A stretch of DNA of 45,128 bases from Bacteroidota bacterium (GTDB lineage Bacteria; Bacteroidota; Bacteroidia; Flavobacteriales; Weeksellaceae), in NCBI GenBank assembly GCA_023423715.1, contig JAFAFC010000028.1, forward strand, positions 1 to 45,128, written 5' to 3'. The translations under genes and the position numbers were made by a program. Positions 1 through 7,397 of this stretch are shown one piece after another. The notes under the pieces were generated by a model. That model ran no database searches. It saw only the letters and a program-made list of their open reading frames with translations, and was not told where the DNA came from. Within the stretch, counting starts at the first letter, position 1. The number at the start of each line of letters is the position of its first letter.

Positions 1-52
1 AATACTTGTTTTACTTAAGCACCAGTATCATTTATAGTTTTCATTAAAAATA

Positions 53-670
53 CTAGAAATACTTCCAAAAGTGGATGTCGTAAGATTTTGTGTAGGTTCT
101 TACGCATGAAGGAAGCTCAATCCTTAATACGGCACTAACGATATTGTTGTCCGAAGTTTGTTGGAAACTTGGTACGATATCTTTAGACTCAACGCTAGTT
201 CCGTTAGCATAAGTAACTTTCCATTGATAAACATAGGATTGGTTTCTAACATTCGGATAAAGAACAACGGTATTGTCTTTTAATTTGATTTCTTGAAATT
301 CTTTGACAGAAATCGTACAATTTCCCGATTGTGACGTTGTTTGTTGTGTCGAAGTTGCTTTATCAACAATCTCAACACTCTTAGAGCAATCTTGCATTCC
401 TTTTGGGGTCATTACCGAAACAGCAATACTCGAATTTCCTGTGGCTTTTGGATTGATTTTGATGCTGTTTTTCTTGCTATCGTTTCCAATGATATTGAAA
501 CTTCCATCTGGAATTCGCCATTGATGGCAATCAACACATTGAGCAAGTTCTTTGTCAACAGAAAATGCAACTTCTTCTCCTAATTTTACGGTAGAAGGAC
601 CGTTAATAGTACATTGCGCAGACATGATTGTTGCGTTTGCAATAAGTACTGCAAATAGTGTTTTTTTCAT
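53..670 (-). CDS. Secreted PKD/Ig-like protein of unknown function
   Basis: This encodes a 205-residue protein starting with a signal peptide (about residues 1-18: Lys-Lys, a hydrophobic core, then Ser-Ala-Gln). The mature part begins with a stretch resembling a PKD/Ig-like beta-sandwich (GPSTVKLGEEVAFSV). A low-complexity Thr/Ser/Gln linker lies near residues 105-116, and a second beta-rich half contains YQWKVTYANG, a PKD-like strand pattern. I cannot name a function; export to the periplasm or cell surface is inferred. No T9SS sorting domain is visible. It lies 25 bases downstream of the acyl-CoA carboxylase gene on the same strand and may be co-transcribed. The gene ends with TAG, one of several genuine amber stops in this window. 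Confidence 0.75.
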   Translation of the reverse strand: MKKTLFAVLIANATIMSAQCTINGPSTVKLGEEVAFSVDKELAQCVDCHQWRIPDGSFNIIGNDSKKNSIKINPKATGNSSIAVSVMTPKGMQDCSKSVEIVDKATSTQQTTSQSGNCTISVKEFQEIKLKDNTVVLYPNVRNQSYVYQWKVTYANGTSVESKDIVPSFQQTSDNNIVSAVLRIELPSCVRTYTKSYDIHFWKYF

Positions 671-695
671 CTGTGTTTTTTTTTTAATACTTTAT

Positions 696-2324
696 TTATA
701 CCTGAATAACTCCTAAATTAAATTTTTCTGTTATGGGTGAATGATTTGCTGCTTCTATTCCCATAGAAATCCATTTTCTAGTATCTATTGGGTTAATGAT
801 GGCATCTGTCCATAAACGTGCCGCAGCATATGTAGGCTCTGTTTGTTTTTGATATTTTTTCGAAATCGTATCCAAAATAGCATCGCTTTCTTCTTTCGTG
901 ATTTCTTTTCCTTGTTTTTTTAATGTTGATTCTTGAATTTGAGCCAATACTTTTGCAGCTTGTGCACCTCCCATAACAGCTAATTCAGCCCAAGGCCAAG
1001 CGACGATTAATCGTGGATCATAGGCTTTTCCGCACATGGCATAATTTCCAGCACCGTATGAATTTCCAGTAATAATGGTGAATTTTGGAACAACAGAATT
1101 GGAAACAGCATTCACCATTTTTGCTCCATCTTTAATAATTCCACCATGTTCTGATTTGGAACCAACCATGAATCCGGTAACATCTTGAAGGAATACCAAA
1201 GGGATTTTACGTTGATTACAATTGGCAATGAAACGCGTTGCTTTATCCGCCGAATCCGAATAGATTACACCTCCAAATTGCATTTCTCCTTTACCACTTT
1301 TTACTAATTTTCGTTGATTAGCAACAATTCCTACACTCCAACCATCGATTCTCGCTGTCGCACAAATAATCGTTTTTCCGTAATCAGGTTTGTATTCTTC
1401 AAATTCAGAATTATCGACCAAGCATTTAATAATTTCGTAGGTATCGTATTGTTCTGATCGTACAGCAGGCATTAGTCCAAAAATATCTTCTGGATTTGAT
1501 TTTGGTTTTTGAGATTCAATGCGATCAAAGCCGGCTTTATCATAACTTCCGATGGACTTCATGATGTTCTTAATTCGATTCAACGCATCTTTATCATCTT
1601 TCGCTTTATAATCGGTAACGCCAGATATTTCGCAATGTGTGGTTGCTCCACCCAAAGTTTCGTTATCAATATTTTCGCCAATAGCTGCTTTTACAAGATA
1701 ACTTCCAGCAAGGAAAATAGAGCCTGTTTTATCTACAATCATGGCTTCATCACTCATGATTGGAAGATAAGCTCCACCCGCAACACAACTGCCCATAACC
1801 GCTGAAATTTGAACAATTCCTGATGCGCTCATCTTCGCATTATTTCGGAAAATTCTTCCGAACATTTCTTTATCTGGGAAAATTTCGTCTTGCATCGGAA
1901 GATAAACTCCAGCAGAGTCCACCAAATAAATAATGGGAAGTCTGTTCTCCATCGCAATTTCTTGAGCACGGAGATTTTTCTTTCCCGTAATAGGGAACCA
2001 CGCACCAGCCTTTACAGAAGCATCATTCGCAACAACGATACATTGTTTCCCAGAAACATAACCGATAACAACAACAACGCCTCCACTAGGGCATCCGCCT
2101 TCGTTTTCGTACATTTCATAACCAGCCATTTCACCAATTTCGATAACATCGGCTTTCTCATCTAAAAGGTAAGAAACGCGCTCTCTTGCGGTCATTTTAC
2201 CTTCGTCACGAAGCTTTTGCAATCTTTTTTCACCACCTCCTTTTTTTATTTGGGATTGGATTCTGGTAATCTCGGCTAATTTTAATTTGTTGAAGTCTTC
2301 TCGTTTGTTAAATTCTAAATCCAT
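696..2324 (-). CDS. Acyl-CoA carboxylase carboxyltransferase (beta) subunit, methylcrotonyl-CoA type
   Basis: The 542-residue product is the carboxyltransferase subunit of a biotin-dependent acyl-CoA carboxylase, which moves CO2 from carboxybiotin to an acyl-CoA. Both crotonase-like halves are present. The N-terminal half has GSCVAGGAYLPIMSDE. The C-terminal half has GNSYGAGNYAMCGKAYDPR followed by WPWAELAVMGG. The GAGNYAMCGKAYDPR form matches methylcrotonyl-CoA carboxylase beta (leucine catabolism) better than propionyl-CoA carboxylase, from family knowledge. Length is usual for MCC-beta. No biotin carboxylase/BCCP partner is in the window, so it must be encoded elsewhere. A good Bacteroidetes-type promoter lies at 2361-2392. 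Confidence 0.92.
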   Translation of the reverse strand: MDLEFNKREDFNKLKLAEITRIQSQIKKGGGEKRLQKLRDEGKMTARERVSYLLDEKADVIEIGEMAGYEMYENEGGCPSGGVVVVIGYVSGKQCIVVANDASVKAGAWFPITGKKNLRAQEIAMENRLPIIYLVDSAGVYLPMQDEIFPDKEMFGRIFRNNAKMSASGIVQISAVMGSCVAGGAYLPIMSDEAMIVDKTGSIFLAGSYLVKAAIGENIDNETLGGATTHCEISGVTDYKAKDDKDALNRIKNIMKSIGSYDKAGFDRIESQKPKSNPEDIFGLMPAVRSEQYDTYEIIKCLVDNSEFEEYKPDYGKTIICATARIDGWSVGIVANQRKLVKSGKGEMQFGGVIYSDSADKATRFIANCNQRKIPLVFLQDVTGFMVGSKSEHGGIIKDGAKMVNAVSNSVVPKFTIITGNSYGAGNYAMCGKAYDPRLIVAWPWAELAVMGGAQAAKVLAQIQESTLKKQGKEITKEESDAILDTISKKYQKQTEPTYAAARLWTDAIINPIDTRKWISMGIEAANHSPITEKFNLGVIQV

Positions 2325-2360
2325 GCGTTGTCAAGGTTCTTTCTATCCCTAAATATATGA

Positions 2361-2392
2361 CAAATTTAAGATTTGGAAAAATGGAAAACAAA
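2361..2392 (-). promoter_or_regulatory. Bacteroidetes-type promoter of the acyl-CoA carboxylase gene
   Basis: On the minus strand a TTTG (2392-2389) is followed after exactly 20 bases by TAAATTTG (2368-2361). This matches the Bacteroidetes sigma consensus of TTTG near -33 and TAnnTTTG near -7. The start codon is 36 bases further on. It is the cleanest two-box promoter in the window. Confidence 0.7.
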
Positions 2393-2442
2393 AAGCTCAA
2401 ACATTTGTCGGAGCCTTTCATAAAAAATATCTAATCAATAAT

Positions 2443-3078
2443 TTACTTGTTGGGTTGCGGCGTAAAACGCAAATACGGTTTCACTTCGGTTACGCCTTTC
2501 GGGAATATTTTTCTCGCTTCTTCTGTTGAAATTGAAGGTGGAACAATTACGTCATCACCATCTTTCCAATTCACAGGTGTTGCTATTTTTTCAGCATCAA
2601 CCAATTGAAGTGAATCTAAAACACGGTTTATTTCATCAAAATTACGTCCAGTAGAAGCTGGATAAGTAATAATTAAGCGTACTTTTTTCTCAGGGTCGAT
2701 AATCAACAATGAACGAACCGTTGCCGTTGCCGATGCATTTGGATGAATAAAATCATACAATTCGGATACTTTTTTATCAGCATCTGCAATAATCGGAAAT
2801 TGGACAGTACAATTTTGAGTTTCATTGATATCATTGATCCAGCCGTGATGGTCTTTCACATCATCTACGCTTAAAGCAATAACTTTCGTATTTTTCTTTG
2901 CGAAGTCTTCTGCAAGTTTTGATGTTGCTCCTAATTCGGTTGTACACACTGGTGTGTAATCAGCAGGATGCGAAAATAAGATTCCCCAAGAATCCCCTAA
3001 ATAATCGTAAAAATCTAAATTTCCCAAAGATGTTTCTGCTTGAAAGTTTGGCGCTGTATCGCCCAGTTTTATAGACAT
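2443..3078 (-). CDS. Peroxiredoxin, 1-Cys (Prx6) class
   Basis: This 211-residue thiol peroxidase reduces H2O2 and organic hydroperoxides in the cytoplasm. The peroxidatic cysteine is Cys45 in HPADYTPVCTTELG; the PVCTTE form is diagnostic of the Prx6 class. The region near residues 71-75 (ALSVDD) and the C-terminal part ending in KPYLRFTPQ agree with this class, and length is typical (about 210-220). There is no signal peptide and no second conserved resolving Cys in a 2-Cys position. The promoter region carries a perfect inverted repeat around the -7 box (3101-3123), which suggests specific, perhaps peroxide-responsive, control (inference). Confidence 0.95.
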   Translation of the reverse strand: MSIKLGDTAPNFQAETSLGNLDFYDYLGDSWGILFSHPADYTPVCTTELGATSKLAEDFAKKNTKVIALSVDDVKDHHGWINDINETQNCTVQFPIIADADKKVSELYDFIHPNASATATVRSLLIIDPEKKVRLIITYPASTGRNFDEINRVLDSLQLVDAEKIATPVNWKDGDDVIVPPSISTEEARKIFPKGVTEVKPYLRFTPQPNK

Positions 3079-3100
3079 AAATTGTATTTTTTTCAGTTAG

Positions 3101-3123
3101 TACTCTACAAAAATAGTAGAGTA
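3101..3123 (-). promoter_or_regulatory. Palindromic operator enclosing the peroxiredoxin -7 promoter box
   Basis: TACTCTAC (3101-3108) and GTAGAGTA (3116-3123) form a perfect 8-base inverted repeat with a 7-base spacer. On the minus strand the -7 box TATTTTTG occupies 3115-3108, so the spacer plus one base of the left arm is the promoter box itself. The start codon of the peroxiredoxin lies 22 bases downstream. The arrangement is what a dimeric repressor operator over a promoter would look like. Which regulator binds is unknown. Confidence 0.55.
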
Positions 3124-3159
3124 AAATTAGATGACCAATTTTTTGGCACGATAATTTCG

Positions 3160-3167
3160 TATTTTTG
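3160..3167 (+). promoter_or_regulatory. Putative -7 box of mscS
   Basis: TATTTTTG matches TAnnTTTG and lies 17 bases before the mscS start codon. A TTG occurs at 3143-3145, but the spacing (14) is shorter than the usual 17-23, so the upstream box is weak. Confidence 0.45.
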
Positions 3168-3184
3168 CAAAAATTTAACTTTTT

Positions 3185-4075
3185 ATGGAAGATTTAGGAA
3201 CTCAGTTAGACAAGGTTGAGAAGAATGAATATGTGAATAAAGTTTTCGGAACCTTAGACAAATGGTACGATGGTTTTGCCAAGTTTACCCCCAATTTAAT
3301 TGTTGGGATTATTGTTTTCTTATTCTTTTTACTTTTCAGTTCTTTTCTAACGAAAATTACAATTAAGCTTTTAAAGAGATATTTGCCGAAAAAAGCAGAT
3401 ACAGTAACTTCATTTGTAGGCGCGATTCGATTTGTGATCTTACTTATCGGTACGTTTATTTCGCTTGAAATTATGGGCTTAAGTGGTTTCCTATGGAAAT
3501 TCATCGGAAGTTTAGGGGTTGCTGGGGTTGTTGCCGGGGTTGCATTAAAGGATTTGGTATCCTCTATTTTCTCTGGAATGTTGATTGGTATCGACAAAGC
3601 TTTTAAAGTGGGCGATTATATAACCATTGGAACGTATTCTGGAAATGTTCAAGAAATCGGATTTTTGACAACGAAAATTATCACGGATGATGGTCGTAAA
3701 GTTTATATTCCGAATCAAACCATTTTTAGTGGACCGTTTTTTAATGTTTCGGATTCCCCACAAAGAAGGATTATTTTTGATTTTGATATTCCTGCAGATG
3801 CCAATGTTGTGAAGGCTAAAGAAGTTTTGCTCGCAAAATTGGACGCTATTGATCAAGTAGATTCTCAGAGAAAACCAGTGATTTTAATTACAAATTTGAA
3901 AGGTGGAAACTTTACGTTGCAAGTTCAGTTTTGGTTGAAAGTAGGAGAAAGTATTACCCAGGCGAAAAGTGATGCATTACTAACGATTAAGCAAACTTTG
4001 GATGATGAAAACATCAAATTGGTAACGCCAACTTCCATTAGTTTGGAAGGAAGTTCATCCATTTCTCAAGATTAA
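3185..4075 (+). CDS. Small-conductance mechanosensitive channel (MscS family)
   Basis: The 296-residue inner-membrane protein is an MscS-type channel that opens under membrane tension to release solutes on hypo-osmotic shock. Three hydrophobic segments are visible (about residues 37-58, 76-97 and 103-133). The third is the Gly/Ala-rich pore helix (GSLGVAGVVAGVALKDLVSS). The beta domain follows with KVGDYITIG, GNVQEIGFLTTKI and DGRKVYIPN, all typical of the family. A C-terminal alpha/beta domain ends near residue 290. The length is that of the compact E. coli MscS form. It is transcribed divergently from the peroxiredoxin and ends at a strong hairpin shared with sucC. Confidence 0.95.
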   Translation: MEDLGTQLDKVEKNEYVNKVFGTLDKWYDGFAKFTPNLIVGIIVFLFFLLFSSFLTKITIKLLKRYLPKKADTVTSFVGAIRFVILLIGTFISLEIMGLSGFLWKFIGSLGVAGVVAGVALKDLVSSIFSGMLIGIDKAFKVGDYITIGTYSGNVQEIGFLTTKIITDDGRKVYIPNQTIFSGPFFNVSDSPQRRIIFDFDIPADANVVKAKEVLLAKLDAIDQVDSQRKPVILITNLKGGNFTLQVQFWLKVGESITQAKSDALLTIKQTLDDENIKLVTPTSISLEGSSSISQD

Positions 4076-4090
4076 AAAATAAATAAAGAA

Positions 4091-4120
4091 AAACGCCAAT
4101 CGAAAGATTGGCGTTTTTTT
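4091..4120. terminator. Bidirectional terminator between mscS and sucC
   Basis: An 8-bp stem (CGCCAATC/GATTGGCG) with a GAAA loop (4102-4105) is flanked by A residues on the left and a T run on the right, so it can terminate both convergent genes. Confidence 0.85.
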
Positions 4121-4142
4121 ATCTAGAGTAGTGGCTAAATAA

Positions 4143-5333
4143 TTAAACCAAAACTTCTTTAACTTTGTTAGCAGCTTCTTCAAGAGTGATTGCAGAGGCA
4201 ACATTTAATCCTGACTCATCAATCATTTTCTTAGCGATTTCTGCGTTTGTTCCTTGCAATCTAACGATAATTGGAACTGGAATAGATCCCATTTCTTTGT
4301 ACGCATCAATAACTCCTTGAGCAACTCTGTCGCAACGAACGATTCCCCCGAAGATGTTAATTAAGATCGCTTTTACGTTAGGATCTTTCAAGATAATGTC
4401 GAAAGCTGTTTTTACTCTCTGAGCATCTGCAGTACCACCTACGTCAAGGAAGTTTGCTGGGTTACCACCAGAAAGTTTAATCATATCCATCGTTGCCATC
4501 GCAAGACCAGCACCGTTTACCATACAAGCAACGTTACCATCAAGTTTTACGAAGTTCAATCCAGCTTCACCAGCTTCAACATCGATAGGATCTTCTTCTC
4601 TTGTATCTCTCAATTCAGCAAGATCTTTGTGACGGTAAAGTGCGTTTCCGTCTAAAGTTACTTTAGCATCAACAGCGATAATTCTGTCATCAGATGTTTT
4701 TAATACGGGGTTAATTTCGAAAAGAGATGCATCGATACCAACATACGCGTTGTAAAGGTTCCCGATGAATTTTACGAAATCTTTGAAAGCAGCACCTTCT
4801 AAACCTAAGTTGAAAGCGATTTTTCTAGCTTGGAAACCTAGTAATCCTAATGTAGGATCAATAACTTCCTTATGAATTAAGTGTGGTGTAACTTCTGCAA
4901 CGTGCTCGATGTCCATACCACCTTCCGTAGAATAAACGATTGTATTTTTACCCAAAGCTCTATCTAAAAGTACAGAAACATAAAATTCTTTCGTTTCTGA
5001 AGCTCCTGGATAATACACATCTTCTGCAATCAAAACAGAGTTTACTTTTTTACCTTCTGCAGACGTTTGTGGTGTTACCAACTGCATTCCGATAATGTTT
5101 TGGGCGTTTTCTTTAAGTTTGTCCATGTTCGGAGAAAACTTAACACCACCACCTTTTCCACGTCCACCTGCATGAATTTGAGCTTTTACAACCCAACCTT
5201 GCGCACCTGTGTCAGCAGTCAATTTTTCGGCAGCAGCTACAGCTTCCTCAACGTTATTTGCTACGATACCACGTTGTGTAACAACACCGTATTTCGCTAA
5301 AATCTCTTTTGATTGATACTCGTGAAGATTCAT
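4143..5333 (-). CDS. sucC: Succinyl-CoA synthetase (ADP-forming) beta subunit
   Basis: The 396-residue protein is the beta subunit of succinate-CoA ligase in the TCA cycle, which makes ATP or GTP from succinyl-CoA. The start MNLHEYQSKEILAKYGV is the canonical SucC N-terminus. The ATP-grasp domain runs to about residue 240 (KAQIHAGGRGKGGGVK, FEINPV). The CoA-ligase domain includes MVNGAGLAMATMD, FLDVGGTA and INIFGGIVRCDRVAQG. Length fits bacterial SucC (386-400). The sucD partner is not adjacent in this window, so the two subunits are encoded separately. A TATATTTG box lies 39 bases upstream. Confidence 0.97.
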   Translation of the reverse strand: MNLHEYQSKEILAKYGVVTQRGIVANNVEEAVAAAEKLTADTGAQGWVVKAQIHAGGRGKGGGVKFSPNMDKLKENAQNIIGMQLVTPQTSAEGKKVNSVLIAEDVYYPGASETKEFYVSVLLDRALGKNTIVYSTEGGMDIEHVAEVTPHLIHKEVIDPTLGLLGFQARKIAFNLGLEGAAFKDFVKFIGNLYNAYVGIDASLFEINPVLKTSDDRIIAVDAKVTLDGNALYRHKDLAELRDTREEDPIDVEAGEAGLNFVKLDGNVACMVNGAGLAMATMDMIKLSGGNPANFLDVGGTADAQRVKTAFDIILKDPNVKAILINIFGGIVRCDRVAQGVIDAYKEMGSIPVPIIVRLQGTNAEIAKKMIDESGLNVASAITLEEAANKVKEVLV

Positions 5334-5372
5334 AATATTTTTATGTTAATTATTTAATTTTTTTAAGTTTTA

Positions 5373-5380
5373 CAAATATA
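5373..5380 (-). promoter_or_regulatory. Putative -7 box of sucC
   Basis: TATATTTG on the minus strand matches TAnnTTTG and lies 39 bases upstream of the sucC start. No TTTG is found at the expected distance upstream. Confidence 0.45.
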
Positions 5381-5445
5381 AAAAATTAGTCGGGTTCTAG
5401 CGAGGAGAATAAAAAGATATTCGTCATATTTTTAGAAACTTAGTT

Positions 5446-5703
5446 CTAATACGTTCTCCCAACCTCTTTACAGATTTCTAAATATTCGTCTGGCATTTTG
5501 GAAAAAGTGCCGTTTTCATAATACTCATCCGTATGCGGAATGTAGATGGAATACGATTTTCCATAGGGTAGAAGCGGAATAAAAAACAATTCGAAATACT
5601 TTCGATACACGGTAACGATGGCATTGACCTCGAATCCGTTTTTGTAAATTTTCCGATTAACCTTGGCTATGGGCTTTTTATTAAATCCAAAAATGAAAAA
5701 CAT
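5446..5703 (-). CDS. Small protein resembling the zinc-ribbon-15 family but without cysteine pairs
   Basis: This 85-residue protein begins MFFIFGFNKK and has FELFFIPLLPYGKSY in the middle. These two patterns recall the small zinc_ribbon_15 family (MFFIFG... then a FFIP-PYG segment), from memory. In that family two CxxC pairs bind zinc. Here the only Cys is near the C-terminus (EICKEVG), so metal binding is unlikely. Function is unknown. It is the last gene of the run led by HMG-CoA reductase, 3 bases after the preceding gene. Confidence is high that it is a gene and moderate for the family link. Confidence 0.6.
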   Translation of the reverse strand: MFFIFGFNKKPIAKVNRKIYKNGFEVNAIVTVYRKYFELFFIPLLPYGKSYSIYIPHTDEYYENGTFSKMPDEYLEICKEVGRTY

Positions 5704-5706
5704 CGT

Positions 5707-6246
5707 TTAATTTACTTCTTTAAATGAATTGACAAGTGTTCTGAATTCATCTTGAAATTTTGATTTATTTGCTTTCGTCGTCCAATTCAAAATTTGATAG
5801 TAGAATTTCGGTGTTTCAACAACGGAAAATAAATAGAAAGTTTTTACTATTTTTCCTTCAGAATCTTCAATTTCTCCTTCAATACTTACTTCTGCAACTT
5901 TGTAATTTCCCACCGTTCTTTCAGATACTTTTGAAATTTTTCTTGAAGAGTTGTCTATCATGCTTTCAATTAAGCTTTTACTATAGAATTCAACAGCTTC
6001 ATTAGCATCACCAAAAACAATTTGCATCGATTCTAAACTTTCTTTTTCATCCTGAATAATGATGCAGTACTTTTCTTGTGCTTGATTCGATAGCTGAAGC
6101 ATGGCATCCGTATTCAAATCATAAGAACGTTTCATATTTGTAGGATATTCTACACTAATGGGTTGCCCAACTCGGATTTGCTGTACATTTTGAGCAGCAA
6201 AAACTCCTGTGATTAATACGCTTAAACACAGTAATACTTTGTTCAT
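5707..6246 (-). CDS. Secreted protein of unknown function (PsbP/Mog1-like fold possible)
   Basis: The 179-residue product starts with a signal peptide (MNKVLLCLSVLITGVFAAQ). The mature part of about 160 residues has alternating strands and helices. It ends with a segment (FYYQILNWTTKANKSKF, then LVNSFKEVN) typical of PsbP/Mog1-like exported proteins, in which the last helix carries an SFK motif; this fold assignment is inference. No catalytic motif is visible. It sits between the DUF423 gene (18 bases upstream) and the small FIPLLPYG protein (3 bases downstream), so it is probably in the same operon. Confidence 0.7.
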   Translation of the reverse strand: MNKVLLCLSVLITGVFAAQNVQQIRVGQPISVEYPTNMKRSYDLNTDAMLQLSNQAQEKYCIIIQDEKESLESMQIVFGDANEAVEFYSKSLIESMIDNSSRKISKVSERTVGNYKVAEVSIEGEIEDSEGKIVKTFYLFSVVETPKFYYQILNWTTKANKSKFQDEFRTLVNSFKEVN

Positions 6247-6264
6247 AGTTTCTTTATTAATTGG

Positions 6265-6651
6265 TTATAATTGATTTTTTGCGAAATAATAAATCAACAT
6301 TCCCCAGCTGATAATCATTAAAAAACCTCCAAATGGAGTGATTGGGCCTAAAAATTTAAGATTCACTCCCCAATGATCTTGAAAGCTTAAAAAATAGATA
6401 CTTCCTGAAAACAGAATCGTTCCTAAAATCATTAACCAAGAAGTCCATTTTTCCATTCCTGATTCGAATTTTAAAATATAACCCACGATAAGTAGGAAAA
6501 AAGCTGCATACATTTGGTATCGAACTCCGGTCTCAAAACTTTCTAAACGTCCGGGAGAGAGAATTTTCTTAAATGCATGAGCTCCAAAAGCGCCTAAAAT
6601 AACCGATAATAAGCCATAAACAGCTCCAAATACTAAGGTGATTGTCTTCAT
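6265..6651 (-). CDS. DUF423 family (YgdD-like) small inner-membrane protein
   Basis: The 128-residue protein has four hydrophobic segments (about residues 4-25, 45-62, 69-88 and 102-122). It carries the DUF423 signature: LGAFGAHAFKK near residue 20, then RYQMYAAFFLL, and GTILFSGSIYFLSF. Length (about 120-130) is as expected. Its biochemical role is unknown; E. coli YgdD is the named relative. It lies 6 bases downstream of a lipoprotein gene and 18 bases upstream of a secreted-protein gene, in one run of minus-strand genes. Confidence 0.9.
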   Translation of the reverse strand: MKTITLVFGAVYGLLSVILGAFGAHAFKKILSPGRLESFETGVRYQMYAAFFLLIVGYILKFESGMEKWTSWLMILGTILFSGSIYFLSFQDHWGVNLKFLGPITPFGGFLMIISWGMLIYYFAKNQL

Positions 6652-6657
6652 ATTTTT

Positions 6658-7194
6658 TTAATTTACATTTCGTATTTCATCAATTCGGTACGAATTATCA
6701 AAAGGAATTACTTTTACTTTTCTTTGATATTTTGTTTTAAAATCTTGGTCGGTTGTCACTAACGAAAACCAATATTCTTTATTTGCAGCCGAGCTTAATA
6801 ATTTGATTTGATCAACTTTTATTTTTCCATAATCCTGCTGCGGAACCAAGAAAATTTCCTCGGAACGAATATCTTTTAAAGGATAAATGGAATCCCATTT
6901 TTTATGAAAATCAGCATCTGACAAGCCGCCATCGTATTCCGTTCCAATAGCATCCATCCAAAACTCTGAAAATCGTGATGTATAAAGCATTCTTTCGCAT
7001 TCAATAGGATCTTTACCATCTTTTGGAGTGTTAAAATATTTTTCAATTTCTACTTTTAGCCAATTCTCGATTTTTGTAACCTCTGCATAATTTGTTTCGG
7101 TTTTTTGTTCATTCACAACCAGCTTTTCCTTTTCTTGTTTTGTACACGAGAATAGAGAAAATTGTATCAAAAAAAGTAAAACAAAACCTTTCAT
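6658..7194 (-). CDS. Lipoprotein of unknown function
   Basis: This encodes 178 residues with a lipoprotein signal: MKGFVLLFLIQFSLFSCTKQEKEK, where LFSC is the lipobox and Cys17 the lipidated residue. The mature protein is charged and hydrophilic, with a helical first part (residues 30-60) and a beta-rich second part ending SYRIDEIRNVN. No known domain is recognised. An outer-membrane lipoprotein facing the periplasm is inferred. It lies 23 bases downstream of the 56-residue membrane protein gene. Confidence 0.75.
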   Translation of the reverse strand: MKGFVLLFLIQFSLFSCTKQEKEKLVVNEQKTETNYAEVTKIENWLKVEIEKYFNTPKDGKDPIECERMLYTSRFSEFWMDAIGTEYDGGLSDADFHKKWDSIYPLKDIRSEEIFLVPQQDYGKIKVDQIKLLSSAANKEYWFSLVTTDQDFKTKYQRKVKVIPFDNSYRIDEIRNVN

Positions 7195-7217
7195 CTAACG
7201 ATTTTTATAGTTTAAAA

Positions 7218-7388
7218 CTAGAGCTCCCCTTTGGAATAAAGGATTGCAATTTTACCAACTAAAGTTAGCGTTCCAAGCGCAATGAAAAGCCAACCGTATT
7301 TTTTGCTTGTTGCAAATCCTGGGTTTGTGGTCATTCTCAAAAAAACGCCGAATCCCAAAAGGATAATAGATAAGATAAGTCCGAACAT
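7218..7388 (-). CDS. 56-residue membrane protein
   Basis: An ATG at 7388-7386 opens a 56-codon frame ending in TAG at 7220-7218. The product begins MFGLILSIILLGFGVFLRM and has two hydrophobic segments (about residues 2-17 and 32-51) separated by a short polar loop (TNPGFATSKKYGW). It starts 9 bases after the stop of the preceding 360-residue gene and ends 23 bases before the lipoprotein gene, filling an otherwise empty gap within the run. Membrane composition, tight spacing and the lack of an alternative in this gap support it as a real small gene. Function is unknown. Confidence 0.6.
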   Translation of the reverse strand: MFGLILSIILLGFGVFLRMTTNPGFATSKKYGWLFIALGTLTLVGKIAILYSKGEL

Positions 7389-7397
7389 GATGTTTAA

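Noticed and set aside
524..538. CVDCH in the secreted protein at 53-670, resembling a CxxCH haem c motif
   Set aside because: The rest of the sequence is a PKD/Ig-like beta-rich protein with no cytochrome c features (no distal Met region or helical fold). The motif is likely to be chance.
2385..2425. Hairpin-like sequence downstream of the peroxiredoxin gene (AAAGGCTC ... GAGCTTT, minus strand)
   Set aside because: The arms pair only with a bulge and an asymmetric loop, and the region overlaps the better-supported promoter at 2361-2392. I do not call a terminator.
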